From assembly GCA_900323505.1 (NCBI GenBank), contig OOIN01000011.1:806001-870000 (forward strand): a stretch of 64,000 bases of DNA, in the 5' to 3' direction. The notes below the pieces were generated by a model that had not been told where the DNA came from, did not search any database, and worked only from the letters and a program-made list of their open reading frames with translations. Position numbers and translations under genes: made by a program. The stretch is from Ustilago trichophora. Its lineage: Eukaryota; Basidiomycota; Ustilaginomycetes; Ustilaginales; Ustilaginaceae. This document shows positions 22,756 through 35,800 of the stretch, piece after piece. Within the stretch, counting starts at the first letter, position 1. The number at the start of each line of letters is the position of its first letter.

Positions 22756-22835
<80 letters not shown>
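22756..22835 (+). repeat. (CAGA)20 tetranucleotide microsatellite
   Basis: Twenty perfect CAGA units (80 bp) lie about 3.9 kb upstream of the cyclin start codon, after the distal CT-rich zone. Confidence 0.97.
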
Positions 22836-25300
22836 AAGCTTCAGAGAAAGAGAGACAACAATCGATCCTGTGTAGAAAGAATTGATACCAACCAGCCCAA
22901 ACCCGACCGATCCTTGCTCGATCTCATACCATCTCGCCCGACTTCGACTATCGCCCTTTCTTTCCCCCGTACATCCGTGGTCCGACGACTGCACATTTCA
23001 AGGTGAGTACAAGAGAGATTGGTTCCGGTTTCCGTTCCCGTCTCCGTTTCCGTCGGGTGCACACTCCTTTGATAAAGTGTGGCAAAGAGGGTGGGAAGGC
23101 AACAGCGAGCTGCGTCGGAGAGGCCGCCATGCATCAAAGCTCTGGTCCCAGCCTTGTCGCGTGGCAGCACGGCCGGCAGACAGCTAATGTCGGCGGAGTG
23201 CGAGGTCCCGAGAACGTCGATACAGTTGAAAACAGCGAGATGAGGCTATGCAATTTAAAAACTGCAGAAGCTTCAATACTGTAGGTTGATTGGTGCCTTT
23301 GATGGTTGAAATGACCGCGCGATGGCCTGGAATCCACCATTTGTGGCATACCGTTGGTGGCTTGCCGCCTCAAGGAGACGAAAAGGCGCATTGCTGGCTA
23401 TGCTTTGCTAAGGGCGAGGGATCAGGGCGCGGGCAAAAGTATTAACTTAAGGTTTTGAACCTTGCCCATGCAGCCTGTGCTCGGTTCCATGCCCGCGCCG
23501 CCTCGGTTGAACCGGTTAATCTGTCCGGCCTCTGGATCTCTTCTCTCTGCTCTCTCAGCCACACTCTGTGCCCTGCTTGTGCTGTGCTGTTTCGTTTTGG
23601 CAGGCACCACGAGTTGCCGCTGCTTGGCGAGGTGGCAAACCGTTACAGAGCAACCTGTGCGGCTTTTGTCAGTGGGACGGCTATCGGGTGAAGCGAGTCG
23701 CCATAGGCTGGCTGGCCAGATAGCTCCAACCGTCGCCTTACTGTGGCATCTGTGGCATCTGTGGCTTATAGTCGAGGCTCAAGTGACAGGAAAGACGAGT
23801 TCGAGGCAGCTCGAGGCGAAGATCAGCTCTTAGCTCAGGCTACAGTAGACTGATGGAAGCAGCGGTGAGACCAACACTTGGATCGGGATTGACGCGTCAG
23901 ATGGACTTGCATCGCGTCGCGCTCTTCTTGTCTTACTGGGCTCGCCACAAAGCGTGGTCACGATACGATTCGATGGGTTCAGTTCAGTTCATGACTATGG
24001 TGTTGGTTTCCGACGCACGTTCGATCAACACCTACATCGCCTGGTTCGCATTGTCAACGCCGAGGCATGGAAAAGGAAAAGGAAGGGCATGCTCCGATCG
24101 AACACATGTCGTAGTGGCGTGGATCCAAATTGGCAGCTTACTGCTTACTGCTACTGCTACTGCTACTGCTACTGCTGCTTTGGCGCCCATTGATTGGACC
24201 GATCGGGGGGAGCTTTTCACGACTCGGCGAAAGAAATGGGAGGCTAGCAGCGGCGCTACTCTTGGCTTTCGAGCCCGATGTCTGGCAGCCATACCAACTC
24301 TGACACGGAGGGTTGGCGGCGGTTCACAAAAGGCATGAATGGGATTGTCAAAGCCAGCGGCTATCGACAAGATCCAGCAGCGCCATAGCATCAGGAGCAT
24401 ATGCGTTCCATCGAGCTTGCCCAAAAGGGGGTCGGAATGAAGGAAATTTCCTCTTGTTCTTCCCTCTTGAATATGCGCTTTTCTGTATAGGCTTGGGAAA
24501 ATCCGAGCTGCACGCGTCTCGTCCGAGCATCGATGGGAGCGTTCATTGTTTTTGGAAATTCGTTTTATTTTTATTTTTATTTTGTTTTTGATTTTCGATG
24601 GAATGCAGGTCGAGCCTCGGCACTGCACTTTGTTTGGAGGGAAAGAGAGGGAAATTCGAATTTTTCTTTCATCGACAGGTGCATTTGCCTCTCTCTCCTG
24701 GTGTCAAAGCTTTGTCTCAGTGTATCCCGAGCCCGCCAACTATCTAGAGATGCAGCATGCTGCTCTGTATATTCTTCTGGGCGCTGCTCGGTCTTCGCCA
24801 ACGCCGTCCCCCAAGGCCAAAGCTGTCAGACGGTGTGCGGAGCTTGTTCTTGTTTCTGCCTCCGCCTCGGCGTTGTCCTTTGCTTCTGCCGTTTCCTACA
24901 GCTGCTCCTCCCCCGAGCCATGCCATGTCCATTGGTGGATAGGGACAAATTCAATCTGAATGCCCGCCTCGATGGCGTTCTTCATTTACGAATTGAACTT
25001 ACGATCATCATCGAATAGATTAGGACTTTGGGGTTTTTCTTCTTTCTTTTTTTCTCATCTGCTCGGCCTTGTCGGTTCCATTTCCCACTCTTTGCTGCAC
25101 TGGATACAATGGCGCACGCGGTTCACACGTACATTCGAACCTTGTGCTTGGTTTCCTTTGCTGCCTCATTGCCGTGCAGCATCCGACAAGCAGACACACA
25201 CAATGGGACGATCAGGGCGCGCCTCCTTGTCGTCACAGCAGCCTCAACCAATCAACAGGCAAGGGGCAGTCAGCGTACGATCAACGCGACACCTTACTGT

Positions 25301-25325
25301 GGATTGGATTGGATTGGATTGGATT
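25301..25325 (+). repeat. (GGATT)5 minisatellite
   Basis: Five tandem GGATT units occur within the gene-free region. Confidence 0.9.
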
Positions 25326-26691
25326 CGGTTGGAATGCAAAGGGCAAGGGGCTACAGACTGTATCTTGGCTGGCTCGCAGCAAGCCTGGCTAGCACAGAAC
25401 AGCATCTCAAGTGCCTCGGCTAGGGAGGACCGGAGTGTGGGTGGCTCTTGGGCGGCGCCTCGCTTGCTCCTTTTTCCCACCCATGGCTCCTCCCTCTTCC
25501 AACCACTGCGCAAGTACTGATGCCTGGCTGGCTGCAGCTGCAACTTTGTCCGTGCGTCTTGCTGTGCGCTGCTGCCTTGCCCTCTGCGCTGCCTTTTGCA
25601 GCGCAGCTCGGTTAGAGCGCTTCATTCCCTCGCACCTGCATCTCGGACCTGTCAAGCAAACGTGCATGTGTCGCCTCGCCCTTACACCTCGTTCGCCCTT
25701 GTCCTCTCCTCCCTTGCGTTCGACACCTTTCCCATTCCTCTTCCCTTCCCTCGCGCTTGCGTGCCTTACTTTTTTTGGTTTGGCATCTCAACCGTTCGCT
25801 CCACCATCGCATTTGACACACAAGTTGGTTCGATTCGTCTTTGGTTGGTCCGGCGTTGCGTTGCTCTCTGCATACGGTCCACTCGGGCTGCTGCATCCCT
25901 AGTACCGCTACTCGTCGCCTGCTAGCTTCCCATCTTCGCCGAAGCAGACGTGTCTCGTACATGCTTTCCCCTCTTTGACAGCCTCTCCATCTCAAAACGA
26001 AAAAAAGTGTTGCTCTGCGCTCCCTCTGCAGTGCGTGGCTTTTGCCTTACCCGAGCCAGCCCCCTTCCATTTCTCTCGCCATCGACAGCCCCTTCGCCTG
26101 CTTTGACGCTTGACCTCTCCTGACACCTGCCTCTTTCCTTGCCTCGCTTCTTCTGGTTCTTGTTCTTCCCGTTCCCTATATTGACACACGCCCTTCTCAC
26201 CTTACCCCTTGCCGACACCCGCCTCCTGCACATGTCCAACACCTTGATCCTCCATCCCTTATCCTCTCTTTCCTTAAAAGACCCCCTCGCATCTCACCAA
26301 ACACACCTCCAATTCCGATCATCCCCCCTTGCTTCATCAGCGATCCCCACGCGCTCTCAGCCCATCCCGCCTCGCTTAACGGTTCCCTCTCTGCCATCCC
26401 TTCCTCGCCTCCATCGCCTCCTTCGCCTCCACCACCTCGTCGTTTGGTTTTGCTTCTTCCTCCCACTCGCTATCGTTGCTATTCGTTTTGACCAGCATTT
26501 CATCTCCTGCAACCTTATTTCGCTGCACTATCCGCTTCCACTGCAGCCTTTTTGCCGCATTTACCTGGCTTTCATCTCCGATCGCTTTATAAAGACCTCT
26601 GTGGTACCTACACTCGATCTTATCTTTACCCGCCTGGCGTCATCATCACCTTTTGTCTCTTTCTCCATCGCCATCACCACTGTCCTTCACC

Positions 26692-28017
26692 ATGTCTTCT
26701 TCACAAGCTTCCACATCTGCTTCGGCTCTCAACTCTGGCTTCCTTCGCCGACACCCCGCCAGCTTGATACCCAAGCTTGTTCACAACCCCGCCATCACCG
26801 ACCTCATCAAGAGCCCTGTCACCCGCGAGATGGTCGTCTACCTCGCCAATCAGGCTGCCCACGTCATCCAGTGCGGTTCTACACAGTCTCCCGATTCGCC
26901 TCCGGCCACACCGACACGCTCCATCGCCTCGGCTGAAGCCGACCCAGCGGGCAAGCTCGAGATCAACGGCCTTCCCAGCTTGGAGACCTTCATCGCTCTC
27001 CTCGTCGAGAGGTCCAACGTCCAGGTCCCAACCCTCCTCTGCACCCTCGTCTACCTTGAGCGCTTGAGGTCGAGGCTTCCGCGCGTCGCCAAGGGCATGC
27101 ACTGCACTCGTCACCGTGTCTTCCTCGCCACCCTCATCGTTGCCGCCAAGTACCTCAACGACTCTTCGCCCAAGAACAAGCACTGGACCAAGTACGCCGC
27201 TCTCTTCTCTCAGGCCGAGGTCAACCTCATGGAGAAGCAGCTTCTCTACCTGCTCGACTACGACCTTCGAGTTGAGGAGGAGGAGCTCATGGTTCACTTT
27301 GCCCCCTTCTTCCGTCGTGTCGAGACTCGCGCCGAGGCTGGTCGTCGCGAGATGCACCTCCGCGGTCTCGAGTGTGGCCGCGAGCGCGAGCGCTACGTCC
27401 GTGCCAGTGAGCGTCGCGTTCACCTCCGCAACCTCCCTGCTTCCGAGGTCCCCTGCTGGAACCAAAAGAGCGAAGCCAGCCGTTACGAGCAGCACCGTCG
27501 GTCTGCCGCCTACGACTCGCCCGACTCGCTCGACGCCTCGCCCAAGGAGATGTACAACCCTCACCAGTCTTCTTCGTCTCTGATGAGCCGACAGGACTCT
27601 GCCGAGTCCAACGCCAGCTCCACCTCGTCCGAGGCCGAGCTGACCGACGACAACGGCTCGTCGTCGTCTTCGGCCGAAGAGTACGACGACTACGAGGACG
27701 ACTATCTCGAGCAGGAGGGTCTCGACGCACGCATGCAGCAGCACTCGGTCTCTGGGCTGCCCGCGAGTCAGTCGCATCCCGTCATGGTTGTGCACGGCGA
27801 GGACCTCGATGGTCACAAGCCTGGCTCGGTCATGCACCGCTACCTCTCGCAGGCGCTGCCATCCAGTCTCAAGAAGAGCACTTCTTCGCACATGGATATG
27901 CAGCCGCCAAGCCAAGCCCACCTGCCCGTCTCTCATTCGATGCGCAGCGTGCGAAGTAGCTCCAACCTCTTGTCCAGGATGCTCGGTGGACACCACCAGT
28001 CTTCCGCAGCTTACTAG
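26692..28017 (+). CDS. pcl12: Pcl12-like (Pho85-type) cyclin
   Basis: This is a single-exon gene of 441 residues, starting at the first ATG after a long CT-rich leader. The cyclin box lies at about residues 95-205: [22 protein letters not shown], then [12 protein letters not shown] and [17 protein letters not shown]. The family motif WTKYAALFS follows, then the [17 protein letters not shown] segment. This is the PCL1,2 subgroup that activates Pho85/Cdk5-type kinases. The closest smut protein I know is Pcl12 of U. maydis, needed for sustained polar growth of mating filaments. After the box come an Arg/Glu-rich helix, a Ser/acidic-rich region (about 300-350) and a Ser-rich C-terminus. The gene sits behind the 8-kb gene-free stretch, in line with complex regulation. 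The subfamily is firm; the exact orthology is likely but unaligned. Confidence 0.88.
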   Translation: MSSSQASTSASALNSGFLRRHPASLIPKLVHNPAITDLIKSPVTREMVVYLANQAAHVIQCGSTQSPDSPPATPTRSIASAEADPAGKLEINGLPSLETFIALLVERSNVQVPTLLCTLVYLERLRSRLPRVAKGMHCTRHRVFLATLIVAAKYLNDSSPKNKHWTKYAALFSQAEVNLMEKQLLYLLDYDLRVEEEELMVHFAPFFRRVETRAEAGRREMHLRGLECGRERERYVRASERRVHLRNLPASEVPCWNQKSEASRYEQHRRSAAYDSPDSLDASPKEMYNPHQSSSSLMSRQDSAESNASSTSSEAELTDDNGSSSSSAEEYDDYEDDYLEQEGLDARMQQHSVSGLPASQSHPVMVVHGEDLDGHKPGSVMHRYLSQALPSSLKKSTSSHMDMQPPSQAHLPVSHSMRSVRSSSNLLSRMLGGHHQSSAAY

Positions 28018-29819
28018 ACCCACCTCTTTCCCCCCCCCCCCCCCCCCCCCCCCCCTATCAACTCTCTTTTTCCTCGGGATCCGGATTGAGTCGCATTCTT
28101 CACAACTTGCTCTGTGGCCAACAGGATGGTGGAGCTTCGTCGTTGCGCCTGGCGCGCCTTTACGAGGCCCTCCACACCACGAAAAATTGGCTTCACGAGG
28201 TAGGTTGTGTGGATGGACAACCGAAAGATCGCCGGCTCAAGAACTCTCTCTCTCTCTATCTTTCTCGTATCAGTATAAGTAGCAATGTCTTTCTCTCTCT
28301 GTCTTCAGTCGTAGCATTTGGTCACCGTCACTACCCATCATAGCATAGGATCCTATCCATCCACTCACTTTCCCCCCCTCCACTAATCACTCCCTTGTGG
28401 GGCACTCTTTTTTTTCAAAAGGTCGCCCTTCGCGACCTAGGTTGGCAAACCTTCCCCTCTTCCCCCTCCCTTCCTCACTAGCATTTCCCTCACCATATCA
28501 TCCTATTCCTCATCGTCTAGCATAGTATCTTCTCTGCTTAGTTTTTATATATATATATATTTCTCTTTCTTGCAAATGCAAAAGCAAAACAAAGATTTGC
28601 GATCAACAAACAAACAAAACAAACTTCTTTGGTCTGTGTCGCGTGATTTCCAGCAACAACAACACTTACGCAGTGCCCCTACACTACTGTATCAGCGAAA
28701 GCGAGACGAGCCGCTCTAAATACCGTACCAGATGCTCCGTCTTTTCACCAGGAGATTGAAATCACTCTGTTCTGGTGGAGCAGACGCCGACCCCGGCTTT
28801 TTGCTTCTTGTTGCGATTGGACCCTTTTTTTGGCCCTTTTCTTCTGCATCGCAATCAAAATTTCATACACAGATCGCCACCCGATCTGGCCAAGTTGTAC
28901 TGCCCAACGGCCAATGAAATTCATGCATGCTTGGCCTGTCCAACTTTGCGAGATAGTTGCGAGATAGTTGCGGTCCAACCAATCGCACCACCCAACATTC
29001 TACAAGTACTCTTGTAGTACAGTAAGAGTCATCTTGCCAAGGGGCCCCGCACATCATTACATCGGATACTTAAACTGTATTCCAAGGTGCCTGCATGCAA
29101 GCTGTGCCTTTTTCCCACGCTCAGCAAACACTCACTCGTTCAGTCCAATGCGTACAGTATTAGATCTTTGCGGTTCTCGTTCGTTGGGGGTTCGTTGAAA
29201 AGGAAAATGTCAAAAAAGGAAACAGGTCTGGTGGCGTTGGGCGTTGTGGCGGTCACCACCACTTATTTTCCTCCTCCATTCTACCAACGCACTTTCCTGT
29301 ACCATGTCGGAAAAGCATTTTACAGTGGTTTCACTTCCCCGGGTGTTCCTGGTCGCTATCATCTGCTTTTGATTTTGCTTCGCTGGTTGGCTCGTTGGCT
29401 GTACCTGCATCGACTGGGCGTTCTGCCGCCAACCGCGCCCCAATTGACCTCAACACATACGTACAGACTGCTCATTCGCCTGACTACATTTCATTTCCCA
29501 AACTATATTCCGAAAAGCCGTCTTAGTGCGCTTGTTGTTCTACCATCATCCCAATCATCCTCGTTAACCTCTGTCTCTCTCTCTCTCTGTCTCGCCCTCT
29601 CTCTCTTCCTCAAGAAAAGACTCTCGCCACTACGATCTTCCGGCTGCATTTCCCCACTTGACACTTCCCGTGGCCAGTCGAGTGCGGTGAGCCTCTTCTA
29701 TACATAATGCTTTCATTCATGCTCCTCCCCCCTTACCCCCTCCCTCTGCCTCTGTCTCTGCCTCTCCTCCTCCTCTCTCTTTCTTGGACTCGTCTCGGCC
29801 GCCCTCCAAATCGACCATC
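28018..29819. promoter_or_regulatory. pcl12 3' region and promoter of the DUF3712 gene
   Basis: No gene is recognised. After the poly(C) tract come pyrimidine-rich sequence and an AT run near 28546-28561. From about 29560 to 29819 a CT-rich leader, with CT dinucleotide runs near 29575, precedes the next start codon. Confidence 0.45.
28030..28055 (+). repeat. poly(C) tract of 26 nt in the cyclin 3' region
   Basis: An uninterrupted run of 26 C begins 13 bp after the cyclin stop codon and would lie in its 3' UTR. The complementary strand is G26. Confidence 0.9.
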
Positions 29820-32800
29820 ATGAGACAAGTCGCCCGTCGCCGTAACATTGGCAACCCCAACGATGACGGCAGCATCGACGACGACAATGATAGACGCGCT
29901 ATTCTCCATCCTTCCTCCTACCAGGGGCCACAATCATATCAGCCTGGCCAACCCATTGGCTTTCTTGCTGCCAGAAAGACCATCTACGCCAAAAAAGTGT
30001 TTGGACGCAAGCTGAAGTTCTGCCTTCTTTTTCTCGTCCCCATAGCCATCGTCGTCGGCTTGGTTCTCTTGACCGGTCCTATTCTCTTTGCCCTCGCCAA
30101 TCACATTGTTAATGTCTCGGTCGTCCACCTCAACTCGCTCGAGATCAACACAACACAATCGGCTCCCGGCCAATATCCAGTAAAGCTCGACGCCCGTCTC
30201 ACAAAGACTGGCATCTTCCCAGCTCGGGCCTACTTTCGAGCTCCCGTCAATCTCTACTGGAATACCGTCCCACCCAACAGTCGAGAGATTCACATTGGCT
30301 CGATACAGCTCAGTCACCTTGGCGTCACTTCGCAAGGTTACGGTACTTTGAAGCAATCCAACACTCTCACCAATGTCTCGGACGACAACTTGGCCCTCTT
30401 GGCTCGATTCCTCGTCAATGCAGAAGAAGCGACCCTCAAGCTCAACTGTTCCAACGTCCATCCCGTTGCCTTGGGTTTCCTCCCATCTTGGCACAATATC
30501 GCCATCAGCAAACATGCCAACATCAAAGGTCTCAAAGGCCTTGGCGGCGTCCAGGTTCTCAAGCTCGATATTCCTCAGGATTCTCCCCAAGGAGGTGCCA
30601 TCGTCGATGCCGTCGGTTCGCTTGTCAACCCTTCGCCCTTTTCGATTCAACTGGGAAATGCTGACCTTCAGATGCTCTACCGAGACATGCCCATCGCCGA
30701 GGCCAGCATCAAAGACTTTCATCTCGGCAACGGTAACAACACCATCCCCGTTCAAGGTCGCATCTACCGTCAAGAGGGGGCCGAAAATCTCGAAAAGCTC
30801 AGCGACCTCGTCTCCATCTTGACCAACAACGACGCGGCCCCAGTTGCGATTCGTGTCAACCCTACCAGCCCAAACACGCCATCCTGGGTCAAGGCCGCCG
30901 TCGATGAACTCAAGCTCGTCGTACCCGTCCGGCTTCCTGAGCCTTTCAATCCGCTCAAGAGAGTCTCGGTCGGTGCAATGGACGTCTTGGTCGACCCTGC
31001 AAATTCGTATGCACCCATCTTAAACTCGAATGACGTCTCTGCCGACGTCGAGATCCCCTTTGGCCTCTCGATCAACGTTCAGAGTGCCGCGGTCGACATC
31101 GACGTGTCGACAGACAAGACTGGAAACCGACAACCCGGCTTGGCAACGCTGCGAGGAGCACAGGCCAATGCTTCTTCGGCTCTAGACCTCATCGGTCCCA
31201 GCCGTCGTGGTGGCAAGGCCTACGTCTCGCTCGTCAACTCGACAATGTCTCCTTCCAGCAACGGAGATTCGCAGGCCAACAAGCTCTTCCAACAGCTCAT
31301 CCAAGCCGTCGCATTTGGCGATACTGTCTCCTTGGCTGCCAAAGGCACGGCCGCTATCACCGCCGACTCGGCCATCGGACGCATCACCTTGCCCGCACTC
31401 AAGATTGCCACCACCACCTCGATTCAGGGTCTATCGGGTCTCAAACGTGACCCTCTCCAAGTCTTGTCCTTTGACGTGCTCGGCGGTTCTAGCTCTGCCC
31501 TCGACGTCGTTGCTTCCGCCACCATGGGTAATCCGTCCAAGATCTCGGTTCACCTTTTGGGCGATACAAGTGTCGCTATCACGCTCCCCAACGGTGCAGG
31601 CCTCGGTCGAGCCACCGTTCGCGATCTCCGCATGGTACCCGGTTCCAACACTCTCAACGCCACCGCCGCAGTCTCGTTTACCGAAAAGAGCAACGCGCTG
31701 GTTCAGCAGTATCTCCAAGGCAAGCAGAGCCCAGTCAATGTCCAGGGCGACTCGGCTTCCACCCAAGCCGAATCGCTCAAATCGACCTTGAGCGGCATCA
31801 AACTCAACTCGTCCATTGCCGGACTGGTCGATCCCCTTCTCCTCAATGCACACGTCGTCATCCTCGACTCGACTGCCGTCGTCAACAATTTGGCCGATGC
31901 CCTGCCATCCGTAGCAAACCCTTTCACCGCTGCCATTGATCTCCAGGGCGCAAAAGGCCAAGCTAGCGTCCTCGGTCTCACGGTTGGCCATGTCGATGCC
32001 ACCAACCTACCCAACGCCGTAGTGGTGCCTTCTCGCACCAACCCAAACCGTACCAGCAACCAGCCTTTGCCCGTGTCGATCGACTTTGATCAGCCCAACG
32101 CCATCTTTGGCCTCATGCGAGGTCTCGTTGTCGAGTCGGGTCAGAACACCGCACCGCTCGACTACCTCATGAGGGTCGGCGGCATCAAGCCGGTCGGTGT
32201 CAAGCAGTCCTCTTCCGCTTCGAGTCTTTCGTCGCTGTCACAACGTGCAGCACCGTTCGATGGATTCAGCCTGCCCAAATATGTGATGACGGCACTCGCA
32301 GCTGCACGTGCCGATGTCAATGTCAATGTGGACGTTCTTATCGGACAGTATCCGCTCCGCACCCCATTCAAGCAGAGCAACGTCAACGTCTCCTTTGACC
32401 AGAGCATCGAGAAGCTGTATTCCATCCTGGGTCGCCCCATCATGAAGGCAGTCATCGATGCCGTGCAATTAGATCTGACGAGCATTCAGGTCGTTGACTT
32501 GGCACAGAGCAAAGTTGCGGTGGATGTCTCGGCATCCATCTCCAAGATTGGGCCGTTTGACGCCGTCGTCTTGCTCGACAAGGGCGTCGATGTCAGCTGG
32601 CAGGGAAAGACGATTGGAAACGTCGCTTTGCCCAACGTGACCATCGTTCCCGAAGTCACTCGGATCCAGATGCGAGCCGAGCTGACGATCGCTGACCCTG
32701 GCCTCATGTCTGACCTGGTCAAGGCACTGCTGCAGGAGAAGAGCGTAGATTGGACCGTCTCGGCCCCTTCCATGATCATTCGAGCTTATGACGCTACTCT

Positions 32801-35800
32801 CAACGGTCCTGGTTTGACCAAAAAGACCTCGATCAAAGCCTTTGACCGCTTGCGTAACGCCGTCACCTTGGGTACTTTTGATCTTCCCTCCAACGATCCC
32901 GCCGGCGGCATCCACATCACTGCATCTGCCTCGGTCCGCAACCCTTCCAACATTGGCATCAATTTGGATCGCCTTGGAGTCAACTTCGGTCTTGCTACCA
33001 GCATTCTCGGAGAAGCAGGCCTCGCCAACCGCCTGAATATGACACCCAGTGCCCAATCCGACGTCAACGTTGCCGGTCGCATCTTGCCGCAATCTGGACA
33101 GGGTCTAGCCGACTTTTCCGCCATTGCGCAGAATTTTATCTCCAACAAGCCCACCACCTTGATCGTGCATGGTGTCTACGCAGGTCCAGAGAGTGTCACT
33201 TGGCTTTCCGAGGGCCTCAAGACGCTGGAGATTCCCGTGACGGTCCCAGGCATCGTGTTGGATCCGCTCAAGAGTGTCAGTATGAACAATGCCACGCTCG
33301 ATTTCCGCAACCGAGAATGGTCCCCCCTGATCAGCACCGACACGGTGCGCGCCGTGGTCGACATTCCATTTAGTTTCCCCTTTGGCGTCAACAATGTCGG
33401 TGGCTCTTTTGACATTCTGTACGGCGGTCAAGGAGCAGCTCGTCTTGTTCTACCAAACAGTGGGGCCGTGACAGAGAATAGGACCGTCAGCCTCGCCATC
33501 CAAAACGCTAATTTGGACATTCCAGGAAACTACCGGGGTAACTTTGCCAACAAGCTTGCGATCAATGCCGTCCAAGACGAGTCTATCGGCGTCGGCTTGG
33601 ATTCCAACGCTGTCAATGCGCTCGTGTCGACGGCATCGGGAGATATCACAGTCAGAGGCATTCCGATTCACCTGGACCCTGCACTTGCCCTCAAAGGATT
33701 CCAAGGTCTTCGAAACAGCCCTGTTGGCATCGCTGGTCTCGATGTCGTGGGTGGCACTCGAGACTATGTTATCGCTAGAGTAGATGCAAGCATCGTCAAC
33801 CCGTCTCAGGTTCGCGCCATCGTCGGCGATGTTCGGATGCAGGTCGACTACGACAACGGTGGAAGCATCGGTGACGCCCTCGTTCGCAATGCCGACATTC
33901 CTCAAGGTCCCATCACTTTGCCTGTGGAAGCGCAGCTCAAGCTCAACAGCGATATCGGTCGACGCCTCATCAAGGATTTCTTGACCATGGGCGGTCCCGC
34001 GATTCAGGCGCAAGCCCATGGTACGTCCCGATCGACCGCCTATGGCTCGCTCAACCCGGCTGTCTCGACCCTCGCCTTTGGTGCCTCGGTGCCGAGACTC
34101 AACGAGACCTTGGTCACACAAGCAAAACTCATTGTACCGCCTAACGTCGACAAGAGACTCATCGTTGCGGCAACATTTATCCTGCACAATCCCTTTTCGG
34201 CGACCATCACCGTTTTGCATGCCAAAGCGAGCGCCACTTCGCTGTCCGGTGTTCTGCTCGGCAATGTGGACGCCGATGTCAACATGGTAGCCAATGGTCA
34301 CTCGACGCAGACTTCTCCGCAATTCCCCGTTCGCGTCAACACCAATCTTGGTGCCATCATCGGCTTCTTCGAGGATCAAGCCAGGGCAAACAACGTGGAC
34401 CTCGGACCGCTTCTGCCGCTCATTGAACCGCTCAAGTCTCGCCCGAATCTCGACTCGAGCGTGGCATACGCACCTGCTCAGAATCCAGGTTGCCCCCTGA
34501 ATGGTGCCACGGATGTCATTGGTGCTCTGCAGCGCTCTCTGCAGGGAGCGCAGCTGTCGGCGGATGCTCAGGCCAACGTGTTGGTGGGTCAGTATCGGAT
34601 CGACAACGTACCCGTACATCTTCAGCCTATCGCGCTCGAAGTGGACGATAGCCTACGATATCTCATCGGTCCCTTTGGTGCACCTGTAGTCGAGAACCTC
34701 GTCAAAGGTCTGACGCTCCAAGTGAGCAACATCTCTGCGTCCGGTTTGACCGCCGATGGTCTCAACGTTCAGGTCCGAGTCGAGATTGGTGGCATCGGAC
34801 CTTTTGCTGCGCAAGTCAGCTTTGGGAAACCGCTGGAAGCCCGATACAAGGGCAGGCGGATCGGCACCATCAATGTGCCCACTTTTTGTTTCCCAGCCGA
34901 TGGTCGTCTTGACCTGGACGTACGACTCTCGGTCACGGATCAAAACGGCTTTGGAGACTTTGTCACCGATCTCATCGCCCAAGAGAGCCTCGAGCTCGAA
35001 ATCTTTTCCGACTCGATCCAGGCCAATGCCTACGGCGTGCAGTTTTCCAAGATTGGTCTCCAGAGGTCCATCACTCTGCAAGGTCTGCAAGGCTTGCCAG
35101 GCGTGGTGGCGAGGACCGTTTCCGTCGTCGGCGAAACTTCCAACACTCTGCTCGTCGAAGCTGATGCTACTCTGCCGTCTCGCACTTCGATTCGAGTCGA
35201 GCTTCCCATCATCGACGTCAACTTCGAATATAACAACGTCGTTCTTGGAGGCGTCCGCGTTCCAGCAGGCACCATTTTGGCTCCCAACTCCGACAACAAC
35301 CTGCATGTTAAAGGCCAGGTCAATCAGATCACCAGCAATGCACAGCGCGCGGCGCTGGGCGCATTGGCAAGCAGGTTCATCTCGGCCAACACTACCACGG
35401 TCGAAATTGTCGGCAACAGCGCCATCGACGCCAACGGGCAGACGATTCCTTGGCTGACACGGGCCCTCAAGACGCTTCAACTCAAGGTGGATGTAGCCGG
35501 GCAAAACTTGAAGCCAGTGACCCGAGTCAACCTTCCGGATATCTCGGCAGACCTGACCGTCGCTCGAGACAGCGGATATCAGTTCCCCATCTCATCACAG
35601 CGTACCGAAGCGGTGGTTGCAATTCCCTTCAACATTCACGTCGATGTAGTTTCTGCCAAAGGAACTGTCTTTGTCGCCAACCAAGGATCTCCTGCCCGCG
35701 CTGCAAGCTTGCTCCTCGACTCGATCCCAATCTCGGGCAGGATTCCGGGCAACAATCAATCGGTCACGCTGGGTCTCAGCCTCAAGAATTCGTTGCTGAC

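Larger units (their letters stand above)
18684..26691. other. 8-kb stretch without a recognisable gene
   Basis: No coding sequence could be supported on either strand. ORFs here are short, lack family features and do not join into a convincing spliced gene. The left end is the fbp1 promoter. Two CT-rich, leader-like zones on the plus strand stand out: about 22140-22450, and about 25700-26690 just before the cyclin gene. A clean donor-like GTGAGT follows AAG at 23003. The region also carries a long poly(A) tract, a CAGA array, a TACTGC-rich run near 24138-24177 and five GGATT units at 25301-25325. It may be a long promoter or spliced 5' leader of the cyclin gene, or may hold a non-coding transcript. 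Confidence 0.5.

Noticed and set aside
22540..22890. Open frames through the CAGA array (repeated DRQT, or its antisense reading)
   Set aside because: They are translations of a microsatellite and are open in several frames for that reason only.
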